Positions 27,607-35,914 of a DNA stretch of 64,000 nt are shown one piece after another. The stretch spans positions 351,259-415,258 of the forward strand of contig NZ_CH724159.1 of NCBI RefSeq assembly GCF_000153045.1, read 5' to 3'. This DNA is from Synechococcus sp. WH 5701. GTDB lineage: Bacteria > Cyanobacteriota > Cyanobacteriia > PCC-6307 > Cyanobiaceae. The translations under genes and the position numbers were made by a program. The notes beneath the pieces were generated by a model. That model worked only from the letters and a program-made list of their open reading frames with translations, did not search any database and was not told where the DNA came from. Positions within the stretch are counted from its first letter, which is position 1; the number at the start of each line of letters is the position of its first letter.

Positions 27607-28938
27607 ATGAACCAAATCGATGAGCAGCAAGCCTACGAGATCGGAATCGAGGCCTACACCTATCTTTACCCGCTCGTTGTGATGGACGCGACGCGGCGTC
27701 AGGCTGTCAACGTCGAAGCCGGGAAGGCCTTCGGGCGTGGACCGATGAACACCTTCACGCACGTCCCGGCATTCCCCCCGGCGGATTTCCGCGATGTTGT
27801 GCGGCCAAACTTCGACACGCTGTACTCGATCGCTTGGCTGGACCTCACGAAAGAACCGATGGTGGTCGCGGTTCCGGACACGCAGGACCGCTACTACATG
27901 CTCCCGATGCTCGACATGTGGTCGGACGTGTTTGCCTGCCCTGGCAAGCGCACGACGGGCACCGGCGCAGGTCGTTTCGCGGTTGTGCCGCCCGGTTGGC
28001 AGGGCAGGCTTCCCGAAGGCGTCCAGCGCATCGACGCGCCGACGCCCTATGTCTGGATCATCGGGCGCACGCAGACCAACGGCGAAAAGGACTACGGGGC
28101 CGTCCATCAGGTGCAAACTGGCTACACGACGACGCCACTGTCACAGCTGGGCAAGACTCCGCAGCCGGTCAGGGCAACGATTGATCCGACCGTGGACATG
28201 AAGACGCCTCCGATGACGCAGGTTGATGGTATGGACGCGGGCAAGTATTTCGGCTACGCCGCTGAACTCCTGAAGGTCAATCCGCCGCACATCACAGACC
28301 AACCCATTGTCGCGCGGATGCGACAATTCGGGATCGACCCCGGCAAGTCCTTTGATCTCGGGAAAGCTGATCTGGCTGTCAAGCGTGCACTGGAGCGCGC
28401 AGCGCCTGCCGCTCTTAAGGCCATGCGGGCGAAGATTCCAACGCTTGCCCGCGTCGTGAATGGCTGGCAGATGAACACGGACACGATGGGTGTGTATGGG
28501 AACTACTATCTCAAGCGGGCCATTGTCGCGCTGGTCGGTCTGGGCGCCAACCTGCCGGAGGACGCGGTCTATCCGCTGAACATCGGCGACGCGGACGGCA
28601 ACCCGCTGAACGGGGCAAACCAGTACGTGCTGCACTTCGCCCAGAATGAGATTCCGCCCGCTCAGGCCTTCTGGTCGATTACGTTGTACGACGAGCATGG
28701 GTTCCCAACCGCCAATGACCTGCAGCGAAACGCCATCGGCGATCGCGATGCACTCACGTTCAACGCGGATGGCTCGGTCGATTTGTACATCCAGCATGTG
28801 TCGCCTGGGGCCGAGAGAGAGTCGAACTGGCTGCCGGCACCGGCAGGAGACTTCAACCTGACTATGCGAGTGTATGCACCCAAGAGCGAGGTCACTGATG
28901 GCCGATGGGCGCCCCCGGCCGTGATAAAGACGCGGTGA
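27607..28938 (+). CDS. DUF1254/DUF1214 family protein, cassette 3
   Basis: The 443-residue protein has an N-terminal DUF1254 region (EAYTYLYPLVVMDATRRQ, NFDTLYSIAWLDL, YYMLPMLDMWSDVF) and a C-terminal DUF1214 region (YPLNIGDADGNPLNGANQYVLHF, FWSITLYDEHGF). The family has no well-fixed biochemical role. No signal peptide is visible. AAAGGA lies 13 nt before the ATG. It is flanked on both sides by attC-like sites, which makes it a metabolic-type cassette rather than a defence gene. GC is intermediate. Confidence 0.88.
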   Translation: MNQIDEQQAYEIGIEAYTYLYPLVVMDATRRQAVNVEAGKAFGRGPMNTFTHVPAFPPADFRDVVRPNFDTLYSIAWLDLTKEPMVVAVPDTQDRYYMLPMLDMWSDVFACPGKRTTGTGAGRFAVVPPGWQGRLPEGVQRIDAPTPYVWIIGRTQTNGEKDYGAVHQVQTGYTTTPLSQLGKTPQPVRATIDPTVDMKTPPMTQVDGMDAGKYFGYAAELLKVNPPHITDQPIVARMRQFGIDPGKSFDLGKADLAVKRALERAAPAALKAMRAKIPTLARVVNGWQMNTDTMGVYGNYYLKRAIVALVGLGANLPEDAVYPLNIGDADGNPLNGANQYVLHFAQNEIPPAQAFWSITLYDEHGFPTANDLQRNAIGDRDALTFNADGSVDLYIQHVSPGAERESNWLPAPAGDFNLTMRVYAPKSEVTDGRWAPPAVIKTR

Positions 28939-28974
28939 TCCCCTAAGCCAACACGGACGAGTCCCCCTCGGTTT

Positions 28975-29031
28975 CATTAACAAGGGCACAAGGCGGCCGC
29001 CTACGGCGGAGCCTTGTGCCCGGCGTTAGGC
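28975..29031 (+). mobile_element. attC-like recombination site C (57 bp)
   Basis: R' is GTTAGGC (29025-29031), preceded by GGC. The arms GGGCACAAGGC (28984-28994) and GCCTTGTGCCC (29011-29021) pair perfectly; an inner CCGCC-TAC-GGCGG hairpin is set off by GG against A. R'' CATTAAC (28975-28981) matches only at TTAAC. The length fits the classical 59-base element. A site using AAGCCAAC at 28945-28952 as R'' is an alternative. Confidence 0.6.
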
Positions 29032-29039
29032 ACATAAAA

Positions 29040-29344
29040 AACCCACTGAACCCTCATTGCTTCACTCCTTCGGAAGGTTCAATCTTGCGGGAATAACCTT
29101 GCCCCCCTGGGCGGAGCCCAGCACCGTTCAGCCTTGCCCCGGTCGTAACCCTCCTGGCATCCTGAGGAGACTGAACTCTTCCCCCCGTTGTCCTACGCCG
29201 CTGAGAGCCCGCTGAGCGACGCCGGCAGCAACGATGATCTCCACGATGAATTCCTCGGCGCTCTCGCCGCCTTGGGCGGATCTGCGGGCAATGGTCGCCT
29301 GCGGGAGACGCTGGAGTGGGACGAGGCCCGCTTGACAGGCACGT
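29040..29344. other. Non-coding gap after the cassette array
   Basis: I see no supportable gene here. The segment begins with a run of A (AAAAAACCC) after attC C and holds a small hairpin CTCCTTCGGAAGG. A short + strand frame (29188-29382) is in the wrong frame to extend the DUF429 gene and shows no family signature. Confidence 0.4.
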
Positions 29345-29869
29345 GTGATCGCCATCCATGCCCCCTGCCGCTGGAGCAGTGATGGCCGCGCGCGGCCCTG
29401 TGAACGGGAGTTGATGCAGAAGGGGATCTGGTGTTTCTCCTCCCCCACCCGTCAGAAGGCCCACACCCCCCATCGCACCGATTACTTCGGCTGGATGCTG
29501 CAGGGGGAGAAGCTCTACCAGGCGCTGGCGGCGTCCCATCCCCTGATCTGCCGCTTGCCCATCGCCGGGCCTGGCTGCTCGGAAACCTTCCCCCATGCCA
29601 TCACCTGGCACCTGCGCGCCGGCAAGGCCAAGGCGCCCCAGAAGCGCACGCAGCGGCGTGAGTTGCTGCAGCAAGCAGGAATCGACCTGGCACCGCTCAC
29701 CAACATCGACTGGATCGATGCCGCCTTGTGCGCCCTCACCGCCCACCACGCCGCCACCGGTGGGGAGTGCCTGATCCATGGCGAGCCGGAATCGGGCCTG
29801 ATCATCGTTCCCAGCTTCCCTGCCGCAATGGCCTCCAGCCGTGGAGTTCGGCCAGACTGCCCTTCATGA
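29345..29869 (+). pseudogene. DUF429 (RNase H-like) gene, 5'-truncated
   Basis: The readable frame begins at GTG 29345 (VIAIHAPCRWSSDGRARPCERELMQKG), which aligns with the middle of DUF429 proteins where VAIDAP normally lies. The expected N-terminal strand with GIDLS/GVDFS is absent in this frame. The C-terminal part is intact: FYGWML-like YFGWMLQGEKLYQAL, ETFPHAITWHLR, LTNIDWIDAALCALTAHHA. DUF429 proteins have a predicted RNase H-like fold of unknown role. The gene ends in an ATGA overlap with the MNT gene, so it heads that operon. A frameshift rather than a loss of the 5' end is possible. Confidence 0.55.
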
Positions 29870-30249
29870 GCGCCTCAGCCCGCCCCTCCAGCTATCACTA
29901 CGTGGTGGATGAGCCACTGCTGCGCACCATCACGGCCGAGATCCAGGCAGCCATCCCAGGCGCTGAAGTACGCCTGTTCGGCTCCCGCGCCCGCGGCACT
30001 GCCCGCCCCGATTCCGATTTGGATCTTCTGGTCACCGTGCCGGATGCCTGGCTGGCCAGCCATTCGCGTTTGGAGGAAACGGATGCCCTGGGTTGGAAAT
30101 TGGCCCATCACCGCCTCCCGATCGAGCTGCTGCTTTACTCCGCCAGCGAGGTGGAGCATCGTCGTCGTGGGGGGATCAATGTGATCGCCGAGGCCTTCCG
30201 CTATGGGCGGCGGCTGGATCCTGCGGAGCCACTGCATGGCCCCGGCTGA
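29866..30249 (+). CDS. MNT-domain nucleotidyltransferase (antitoxin of a HEPN/MNT pair)
   Basis: The 127-residue minimal nucleotidyltransferase carries GSRARGTARPDSDLDLLV (GSx10DxD, about residues 43-60), with a third acidic residue in LPIELLLY. In HEPN/MNT systems the MNT partner can nucleotidylate and silence the HEPN RNase. The start ATG 29866 overlaps the DUF429 stop by 4 nt, and the stop overlaps the HEPN start by 14 nt. Confidence 0.88.
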   Translation: MSASARPSSYHYVVDEPLLRTITAEIQAAIPGAEVRLFGSRARGTARPDSDLDLLVTVPDAWLASHSRLEETDALGWKLAHHRLPIELLLYSASEVEHRRRGGINVIAEAFRYGRRLDPAEPLHGPG

Positions 30250-30619
30250 AACGTCGTCCGGCTTTCTGCGCATCGCGCACCGTGATCTGCGAACCGCGAT
30301 GGCCATGGCGGATCCGTCCCTTTTTGAGGAATCCACCTGGGGATTTCATCTGCAGCAGGCGATCGAGAAGACTCTGAAGGCCTGGCTGCTGGTGCTCACG
30401 CCTGAGCAACCACCCTTCAGTCACAACCTCAGGCTGTTGTTTCAGATGCTGCGCGACCAGGGCGCCGCTGTTGAGCCCTTCCTTGGACTCAGCCGCTTCA
30501 CCCTCTTTGCTGTGGTGTGGCGCTACGACGAAGAGCCGGAGCTGGAACACCTCGATCGCGCCGCCTGGAACCAGCTCTGCGCTGACCTGCACGCCCACGT
30601 GGCCGCGCTGATCCCATGA
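30236..30619 (+). CDS. HEPN-domain protein (toxin of a HEPN/MNT pair)
   Basis: The 127-residue all-helical HEPN protein starts at ATG 30236 (MAPAETSSGFLRIAHRDL). The family hallmarks are FHLQQAIEKTLKAWLL, HNLRLLF and the final helix RFTLFAVVWRYDE. The catalytic Rx4-6H motif is not clearly canonical: RYDEEPELEH is one possible reading. RNase activity is therefore uncertain. It ends in an ATGA overlap with hsdR. Confidence 0.82.
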   Translation: MAPAETSSGFLRIAHRDLRTAMAMADPSLFEESTWGFHLQQAIEKTLKAWLLVLTPEQPPFSHNLRLLFQMLRDQGAAVEPFLGLSRFTLFAVVWRYDEEPELEHLDRAAWNQLCADLHAHVAALIP

Positions 30620-32910
30620 ACGAGGCCGAAACCCGCGCTGAACTGATTGATCCGCTGCTGGCGGCGGCTGGCTGGGGCGTGGTGGAAGGCAGCCGCATCC
30701 GGCGTGAGTTCTCGATCACTCCCGGCCGGATCGAGGGCGGCGGCAAGCGCGGCAAGCCGCTCACCGCCGACTACGTGCTCACCTACCGCAACACCCAGCT
30801 GGCGGTGGTGGAAGCCAAGGCCGACACCCTGTCACTCAGCGAAGGCGTGGGCCAGGCCAATGATTACGCCGCCAAGCTGCAGATCCGCTTCACCTACGCC
30901 AGCAACGGCAAGGGCGTCTACGCCATCGACATGGCCACGGGCGAGGAGGCCGAGGCCGCCGGTTTCCCCACGCCGCAGGACCTGTGGGACCGTACCTTTG
31001 CCGAGGAGAACGCCTGGCGTAATCGCTTCGCTGCCATCTCCTATCCCGACAAGGGCGGCAGCTGGCAGATCCGCTTCTACCAGGACATCGCCGTGACCCG
31101 TGTGCTGGAGGCCATCGCCAGCGGCCACGACCGCATCCTGCTGACGCTGGCCACCGGCACCGGCAAAACCTCGATCGCCTTCCAGATCATCTGGAAGCTG
31201 TTTCAGGCCCGTTGGAACCTCTCCTGGCAGGCCACCCGCCGGCCCCGCATCCTCTTCCTGGCTGATCGGAACAACCTCGCCGATCAGGCCTTCAACGACT
31301 TCACCGGTTTTGCCGCCTTCGAAGACAACGCCCTGGCCCGCATCGAACCTGATGCACTGCGCAAGAAGGGCCGGGTTCCCACGAACGCCAGTGTGTTCCT
31401 CACCATCTTCCAGACCTTCATGAGCGGACCGGCGGCGGACGGCAAGCCCTCCCCCTGGTTCGGCCAGTACCCGCCCGATTTCTTCGATTTCATCGTGATC
31501 GATGAATGCCACCGCGGTGGCGCCAACAACGAATCCACCTGGCGCGGCATCCTCGAGTACTTCGCCCCCGCCGTGCAGCTCGGCCTCACCGCCACCCCCC
31601 GCCGCACCGACAACACCGACACCTACGCCTACTTCGGCGAGCCGGTGTTCACCTACTCCCTCAAGGAAGGCATCAATGATGGCTTCCTCACTCCCTTTCG
31701 CGTTAAGCAGGTCACGACCACCCTCGATGAGTACGTCTACACGCCCGACGACACGGTGGTGGAAGGCGAGATCGAGGAAGGCAAGCTCTACAAGGAGGCT
31801 GACTTCAACAGGATCATCGAGATCAAACAGCGGGAACAGCAGCGGGTTGAGATCTTTCTGGGTCAGATCGATCAATGTGAGAAAACCCTGGTGTTCTGCG
31901 CCACCCAGGATCACGCCCTGGCGATCCGTGATCTGATCAACCAGCTCAAGACCAGCACCGATCCCAACTATTGCCAGCGGGTCACTGCCAATGATGGCGA
32001 ACTGGGCAACACCTGGCTGCGGACCTTCCAGGACAATGAGAAGTCCATCCCAACCATCCTCACCACCTCCCAGAAGCTTTCCACCGGCGTGGATGCCCGC
32101 AATGTGCGCAACATCGGCCGCGGCACCCGCCTGTACGACGGCAAGGATTATTTCACCATCTACGACTTCGTAAAAGCGCATCAACTTTTCAGCGATCCCG
32201 AGTGGGACGGCGAACCCCCGGAACCGGAAGACGTTGTCTCTCGACCACCTCGTCCTCCCATCGAACCCCCGGAAGCCAAGGACCACGACGGCAAGGATGA
32301 AACCAGCGACCAGACCCGCCGCAGCAAGGCCCGCATCAAGCTGGGCGATGGCAAGGAACGCTCCATCCAGCACATGATGGTGACCAGCTTCTGGCACCCA
32401 GACGGCACACCGATGAGTTCGCAGCAGTTCCTTGAACTGCTTTATGGCAAGCTGCCGGAGTTCGTCAAGGACGAGGCCGAGCTTCGGGAACTCTGGAGTT
32501 CGCCAGACACTCGCCGTAAGCTGCTAACGGGCCTCGAGGAGAAGGGTTTCGGTGCAGCCCAGCTGGCCGAGATGCAGAAGATCATCAATGCCGAGAACAG
32601 TGATCTGTTCGATGTCCTGGCCCATGTGGCCTATGCCCTGCAGCCCATCCCCCGCGAAGAGCGAGCCGAGCATGCACGCCTGTACATCCATTCCAGGTTC
32701 ACCAGCAAGCAGCAGCTCTTCCTGGATTTTGTTCTCCAGCACTACGTGACGATGGGCGTGCAGGAACTGGCCCAGGAAAAGCTCACACCGTTACTGCAGC
32801 TCCGCTACCAGAACTCCATTGCTGATGCCGTGGCCGATCTGGGACGACCAGAAGAAATCGGCCAGCTCTTTTCAGGCTTCCAGAGGTATCTTTATGAGAC
32901 TTCAGCCTGA
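30616..32910 (+). CDS. hsdR: Type I restriction R subunit (EcoAI-like), probable internal deletion
   Basis: The 764-residue protein has the nuclease core VVEAKAD (ExK, about residue 66), Walker A in LATGTGKTSIAFQI (about residue 180), the DEAD-box variant DECHRGG (about residue 296), LTATPRRTD and the C-terminal specificity-complex domain. Near residue 500 the sequence runs STGVDARNVRNI directly into GRGTRLYDGKDYF. Relatives as I remember them carry about 16 extra residues here, ending in a Q before IGRGTR (motif V-VI region). An in-frame deletion of about 48 nt at 32115/32116 is inferred; it would remove the motif VI Gln and probably impair translocation. No hsdM or hsdS is adjacent. Confidence 0.85.
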   Translation: MNEAETRAELIDPLLAAAGWGVVEGSRIRREFSITPGRIEGGGKRGKPLTADYVLTYRNTQLAVVEAKADTLSLSEGVGQANDYAAKLQIRFTYASNGKGVYAIDMATGEEAEAAGFPTPQDLWDRTFAEENAWRNRFAAISYPDKGGSWQIRFYQDIAVTRVLEAIASGHDRILLTLATGTGKTSIAFQIIWKLFQARWNLSWQATRRPRILFLADRNNLADQAFNDFTGFAAFEDNALARIEPDALRKKGRVPTNASVFLTIFQTFMSGPAADGKPSPWFGQYPPDFFDFIVIDECHRGGANNESTWRGILEYFAPAVQLGLTATPRRTDNTDTYAYFGEPVFTYSLKEGINDGFLTPFRVKQVTTTLDEYVYTPDDTVVEGEIEEGKLYKEADFNRIIEIKQREQQRVEIFLGQIDQCEKTLVFCATQDHALAIRDLINQLKTSTDPNYCQRVTANDGELGNTWLRTFQDNEKSIPTILTTSQKLSTGVDARNVRNIGRGTRLYDGKDYFTIYDFVKAHQLFSDPEWDGEPPEPEDVVSRPPRPPIEPPEAKDHDGKDETSDQTRRSKARIKLGDGKERSIQHMMVTSFWHPDGTPMSSQQFLELLYGKLPEFVKDEAELRELWSSPDTRRKLLTGLEEKGFGAAQLAEMQKIINAENSDLFDVLAHVAYALQPIPREERAEHARLYIHSRFTSKQQLFLDFVLQHYVTMGVQELAQEKLTPLLQLRYQNSIADAVADLGRPEEIGQLFSGFQRYLYETSA

Positions 32911-32952
32911 TGAATCCTGCTTCACCAAGGCCAGTGGCCGAGAACAGATAGA

Positions 32953-33037
32953 GCCAAACAATCCGATGCATCTGACCCGCCACCCAGGGCTTGCTGAAAC
33001 TCCCACCAGCTCTTGGCGGGCAAGTGATCGGGAGACC
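32953..33037 (+). mobile_element. attC-like remnant D after hsdR
   Basis: R''-like GCCAAAC (32953-32959) is followed by CCGAT-g-CATCTG-a-CCCGCCA (32963-32982). This pairs with TGGCGGG-CAAGTG-ATCGG (33014-33031) with two unpaired bases and two mismatches. The R' box expected right after is not there (GAGACCTC), so the site would be inactive. Confidence 0.35.
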
Positions 33038-33586
33038 TCACAGGTTTTCATGAGAGCATTTCACCGGGTTCTTGCTATATTGAACATTGAGCAAGCCGTT
33101 GCTGATTATTCCGCCAGTTTCTGAGTATCGCCTGTCGTTGTTGTTCCAGGAGGGCATGCGTTATGGCAGGCTCTGGCGGTGAATCTGTCAGTTAGAAAAA
33201 CAGCTGAGTGTTCTGGAGCCATGTGCCACCTTGACTGGGAAGATACAGATGCCACAGAGTTCACAGTTGAAGCTGACTGTAATGGTATCGTTTGGGAGAA
33301 GTTTGCAACATGCCGTCAAGCCCAGAAATAAATAAGATTTCGCCCGGTGCAAATTATCAGCTATCCATAATCCTCTAGCCCGGAAGTTCCTTGCTTTTAA
33401 GTCGGCTTCGCTCCACTAGGGCTGAAACCCTTCTATAGGCGACTGGCTCACATTCAGATACAGAAAATGGGGTCGCCGGGGTTGCGTCTCGGCAGAATCC
33501 CCACTTGGTTCTGAGCTTGGGCGTTGGACAGTCCACCTTTTCTGGCAGACTTGGCTTTCATCGGATTGGACAGGTGGGTGCGACGA
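33038..33586. other. Low-GC stretch between hsdR and the methyltransferase, mostly non-coding
   Basis: A 36-codon ORF at 33221-33331 (MCHLDWEDTDATEFTVEADC...) is the only frame that reads like protein; I cannot assign it. GCGTTATGGC at 33158-33167 and GCGTTGGAC at 33521-33529 look like attC R' boxes but lack a matching partner. Otherwise the stretch shows nothing I can support. Confidence 0.35.
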
Positions 33587-34600
33587 ATGAATGAGCAGCT
33601 GAATCCAGAAAAGATCCTCCAGACTGGCCTCGCGTTCTGGGCGTCAAAGACGTTGTTGAGTGCCGTCGAAATGGGACTGTTTACCGAATTGTCGAGCGGT
33701 CCAGAGAGCCTCGACAAACTGAGCGGACGTCTTGGCTTGCATCCACGCTCGGCCCGTGACTTCCTCGATGCTTTGGTGGCGTTGGGCTTCTTGACACGCA
33801 CGGGCGGCGAGTACTCCAACACCCCTGAAACGGAACTCTTCCTCGACCGGAACAAGCCTTCGTACCTAGGAGGCATCCTCGAGATGGCAAACCACCGCTT
33901 GTATCCATTTTGGAACAATCTAACGGAAGCACTCCGCACCGGACAGCCGCAGAATGAAGCCAAGTCGGGTGGCCCCGAGCTCTTCGAGATTCTGTATGCA
34001 GACCCGGCACGCCTCAAGGAATTCCTTGCCGCCATGTCAGGGATCAGCCACGGTGCGAATATGAAGATTGCGAAGACATTTCCGTGGAAGGAATACCGTA
34101 CATTCGTCGACGTGGGCACTGCACAGGGCGATCTCGCTGCACAGATCATCCTAGCCAACCCGCATCTACGGGGCGAGGGCTTTGACCTGCCCGAAGTGGC
34201 GCCGATCTTCGAGGAGTACATCGAGGGCCTCGGCATCAAGGATCGGCTGACTTTCGTGCCGGGCAGCTTCTTCACTCAGGATATTCCTCCGGCCGACGTC
34301 ATTCTGATGGGACATATCCTGCACGACTGGGATCTGCCAACCAAGAAGATGCTGATCAGAAAAGCTTTCGATGCCGTGCCCACTGGCGGCGCCCTTGTCG
34401 TCTATGAAGCTATCATCGATGATGACCGCTCAAAGAACGCGTTTGGATTGATGATGAGCCTGAACATGCTCATCGAGACTCCTGGTGGCTTCGACTACAC
34501 GGGGGCTGACTGCGTCCGATGGATGCTAGAAGCTGGGTTTACGTCAACCTGGGTCGAAGAACTGGTCGGGCCCGACTCTATGGTGGTTGGCATCAAATAG
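33587..34600 (+). CDS. SAM-dependent O-methyltransferase (Methyltransf_2 family)
   Basis: The start is ATG 33587 ([20 protein letters not shown]), giving 337 residues; an ATG 21 codons upstream exists but precedes the family's usual N-terminus. A winged-helix dimerisation domain ([28 protein letters not shown]) leads to the catalytic domain. That domain has a SAM-binding loop [12 protein letters not shown] (a variant of DVGGGxG), the catalytic-His segment GHILHDWD and the C-terminal [11 protein letters not shown]. The substrate is unknown; relatives methylate hydroxylated aromatics or carotenoid precursors. GC is lower than the core genome, suggesting acquisition. Confidence 0.88.
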   Translation: MNEQLNPEKILQTGLAFWASKTLLSAVEMGLFTELSSGPESLDKLSGRLGLHPRSARDFLDALVALGFLTRTGGEYSNTPETELFLDRNKPSYLGGILEMANHRLYPFWNNLTEALRTGQPQNEAKSGGPELFEILYADPARLKEFLAAMSGISHGANMKIAKTFPWKEYRTFVDVGTAQGDLAAQIILANPHLRGEGFDLPEVAPIFEEYIEGLGIKDRLTFVPGSFFTQDIPPADVILMGHILHDWDLPTKKMLIRKAFDAVPTGGALVVYEAIIDDDRSKNAFGLMMSLNMLIETPGGFDYTGADCVRWMLEAGFTSTWVEELVGPDSMVVGIK

Positions 34601-34984
34601 CCTATCTTCCTGAACAATGCCTTAATCAAGCATCTGTTGTCTGCGGTGATCCCGGCGCCGGCTGCCAATTTTTCCGGTTCATATTTACGCACCCAGGCAA
34701 ACTTCAACTGGAAGTGGTTCAGGCTTGGCTTTGCGACATTTGCGGACAAATCCCACCAAAGCATTGGCAATTCAGAGAATCGAGTTGATAATTCAGTCGT
34801 CCGGATTCTCTGTGGAAGCAGGAGTTGCATTGACTCCCTCGGAGTGACAACACGTCATTCCACTCTCTTCACACTTGGATCAGAGTAGTTGGTCCTCTGC
34901 TTTTATGCCACAAGGACGAGTGTGGCCGACTTCTCTGGCATATGCTGTTGTCGCTGCCTACAAGTAGTCAACCTCGTTGTGGAG
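34601..34984. other. Non-coding gap with two hairpins
   Basis: No supportable gene. The inverted repeat CAGAGAATC (34773-34781) with GATTCTCTG (34804-34812) and the hairpin ACTCC-CTC-GGAGT (34833-34845) are the only structures I see. Either could end methyltransferase transcription. Confidence 0.4.
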
Positions 34985-35386
34985 ATGCTCATGGAAAGGA
35001 CTGGCCGGCTACATAGGGTTACATATATTCGTTCCGACCAATCTCTTGGCTTTACTCGGTTTGTCGAGGAATACTTGGAGGAGAAGCCTTTGGTGGAAGG
35101 GGGCGATGCCCCGGCGTTCTGGGGCACGGATCCGTTGCCGCCAGGGGGCATGTCTTTTATGAGAATGGATAAGGGATGGGCGTGGGACTGGCATAATGCA
35201 CCTAGCTTGGATTTTCTTTATGTATTAGAAGGCGCTTTTCAGATTTCTGTTGGAGCTGAATGCATGGTTGAAGCTCGAGTGTTTAAGCCGGGAGACTTAT
35301 TTGCTTTTGATGATCCCTGTGGTCGCGGTCATAGAGCAGAGGCGCTTGAAGAATGCTGCCTGCTGCACATCGATGGGCTGAGATGA
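34985..35386 (+). CDS. Cupin-domain protein
   Basis: The 133-residue single-domain cupin starts at ATG 34985 (ATG 34991 is an alternative). The beta-barrel pattern is visible as WDWHNAPSLDFLYVLEGAFQISV and then FKPGDLFAFDDPCGRGHRAEAL. The metal-binding His pattern is partial (WHNAP, GHRAE). It is low in GC, like the methyltransferase upstream, and may form a small acquired set with it. Function unknown. Confidence 0.6.
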   Translation: MLMERTGRLHRVTYIRSDQSLGFTRFVEEYLEEKPLVEGGDAPAFWGTDPLPPGGMSFMRMDKGWAWDWHNAPSLDFLYVLEGAFQISVGAECMVEARVFKPGDLFAFDDPCGRGHRAEALEECCLLHIDGLR

Positions 35387-35682
35387 AGGAGTGATTCCGC
35401 GCGAAGTAGGAGCTGAAGAGGCCCTGGATAACAATGCTGATTGCGGCAGATTGGTTAGTGATCGCAGTCCAGGACTGGACTGGGGTCATGGGCGGTATGC
35501 GGCTTGGATTCACTGATTCCGAGCAGGCCACCGACCTGAAGCGTGCCAATTAATATCAATTTCTTGCCGATACTGATTGCGAGGTGACTTGGCGGCCTCG
35601 GTATGAGCTTGTCAAGATGCTATAGCCGCCTATTACAATCATCCGAGATGCAATATGGTCTATCAGCTTTGGGAGGAGTTTC
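35387..35682. other. Low-GC stretch without a supportable gene
   Basis: Frames are broken and I recognise no family. A short hairpin around CAGTCCAGGACTGGACTGG is the only structure. It may be decayed sequence upstream of the DUF2442 remnant. Confidence 0.3.
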
Positions 35683-35865
35683 ATGGCCAGCCCTGGCGAG
35701 CGGGTCATTGAGGTTGTTTGCACAGAGGACAAGCTGAGGGCTGATCTCGCAGATGGACACTCCATCTCTGCTCCAACTCTGTGCCTCTGGCCTGGTTCCT
35801 GCACCTTCTTCATGCCACCCCTCTGGAGCGCGGCATCGCCTCGCTTGAAGCCGCTCCCCGGCTAA
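35683..35865 (+). pseudogene. DUF2442 remnant with a frame shift
   Basis: ATG 35683 reads MASPGERVIEVVCTEDKLRADLADGHSIS, the start of a DUF2442 protein (V..v.v.d..L.v.l.DGR.Is). After about 35766 the match continues only in another frame: PLAWFLHLLHATPLERG, close to the family's PLaWfPRLlhATPeeR. An insertion near GCTCCAACTCT would explain the shift. DUF2442 genes often accompany DUF4160 toxin-like genes; none is seen. Confidence 0.4.
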
Positions 35866-35914
35866 CACGGGTATGCACCTGCGCCGACCCCTCCCCAGAC
35901 TTCCCCTCGATCGC

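Larger units (their letters stand above)
25330..29031 (+). mobile_element. Integron-type cassette array without integrase (CALIN), three cassettes
   Basis: Three attC-like sites (26205-26294, 27474-27569, 28975-29031) each directly follow a gene or gene pair on the same strand. This gives cassettes for a nuclease, a Xre-RES toxin-antitoxin pair and a DUF1254 protein. A possible left boundary is the GTTGGA at 25330. No intI or attI is in the window. Base composition is visibly lower in GC than the flanking core, most clearly in the first two cassettes. Confidence 0.6.

Noticed and set aside
33158-33167. GCGTTATGGC as an attC core
   Set aside because: No paired arm within a normal attC length.
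33521-33529. GCGTTGGAC as another attC R' box before the methyltransferase
   Set aside because: I found no matching CCAAC box or complementary arm upstream.
33524-33586. Upstream start for the O-methyltransferase
   Set aside because: The extra 21 residues do not fit the family and lie over an R'-like element; ATG 33587 fits better.
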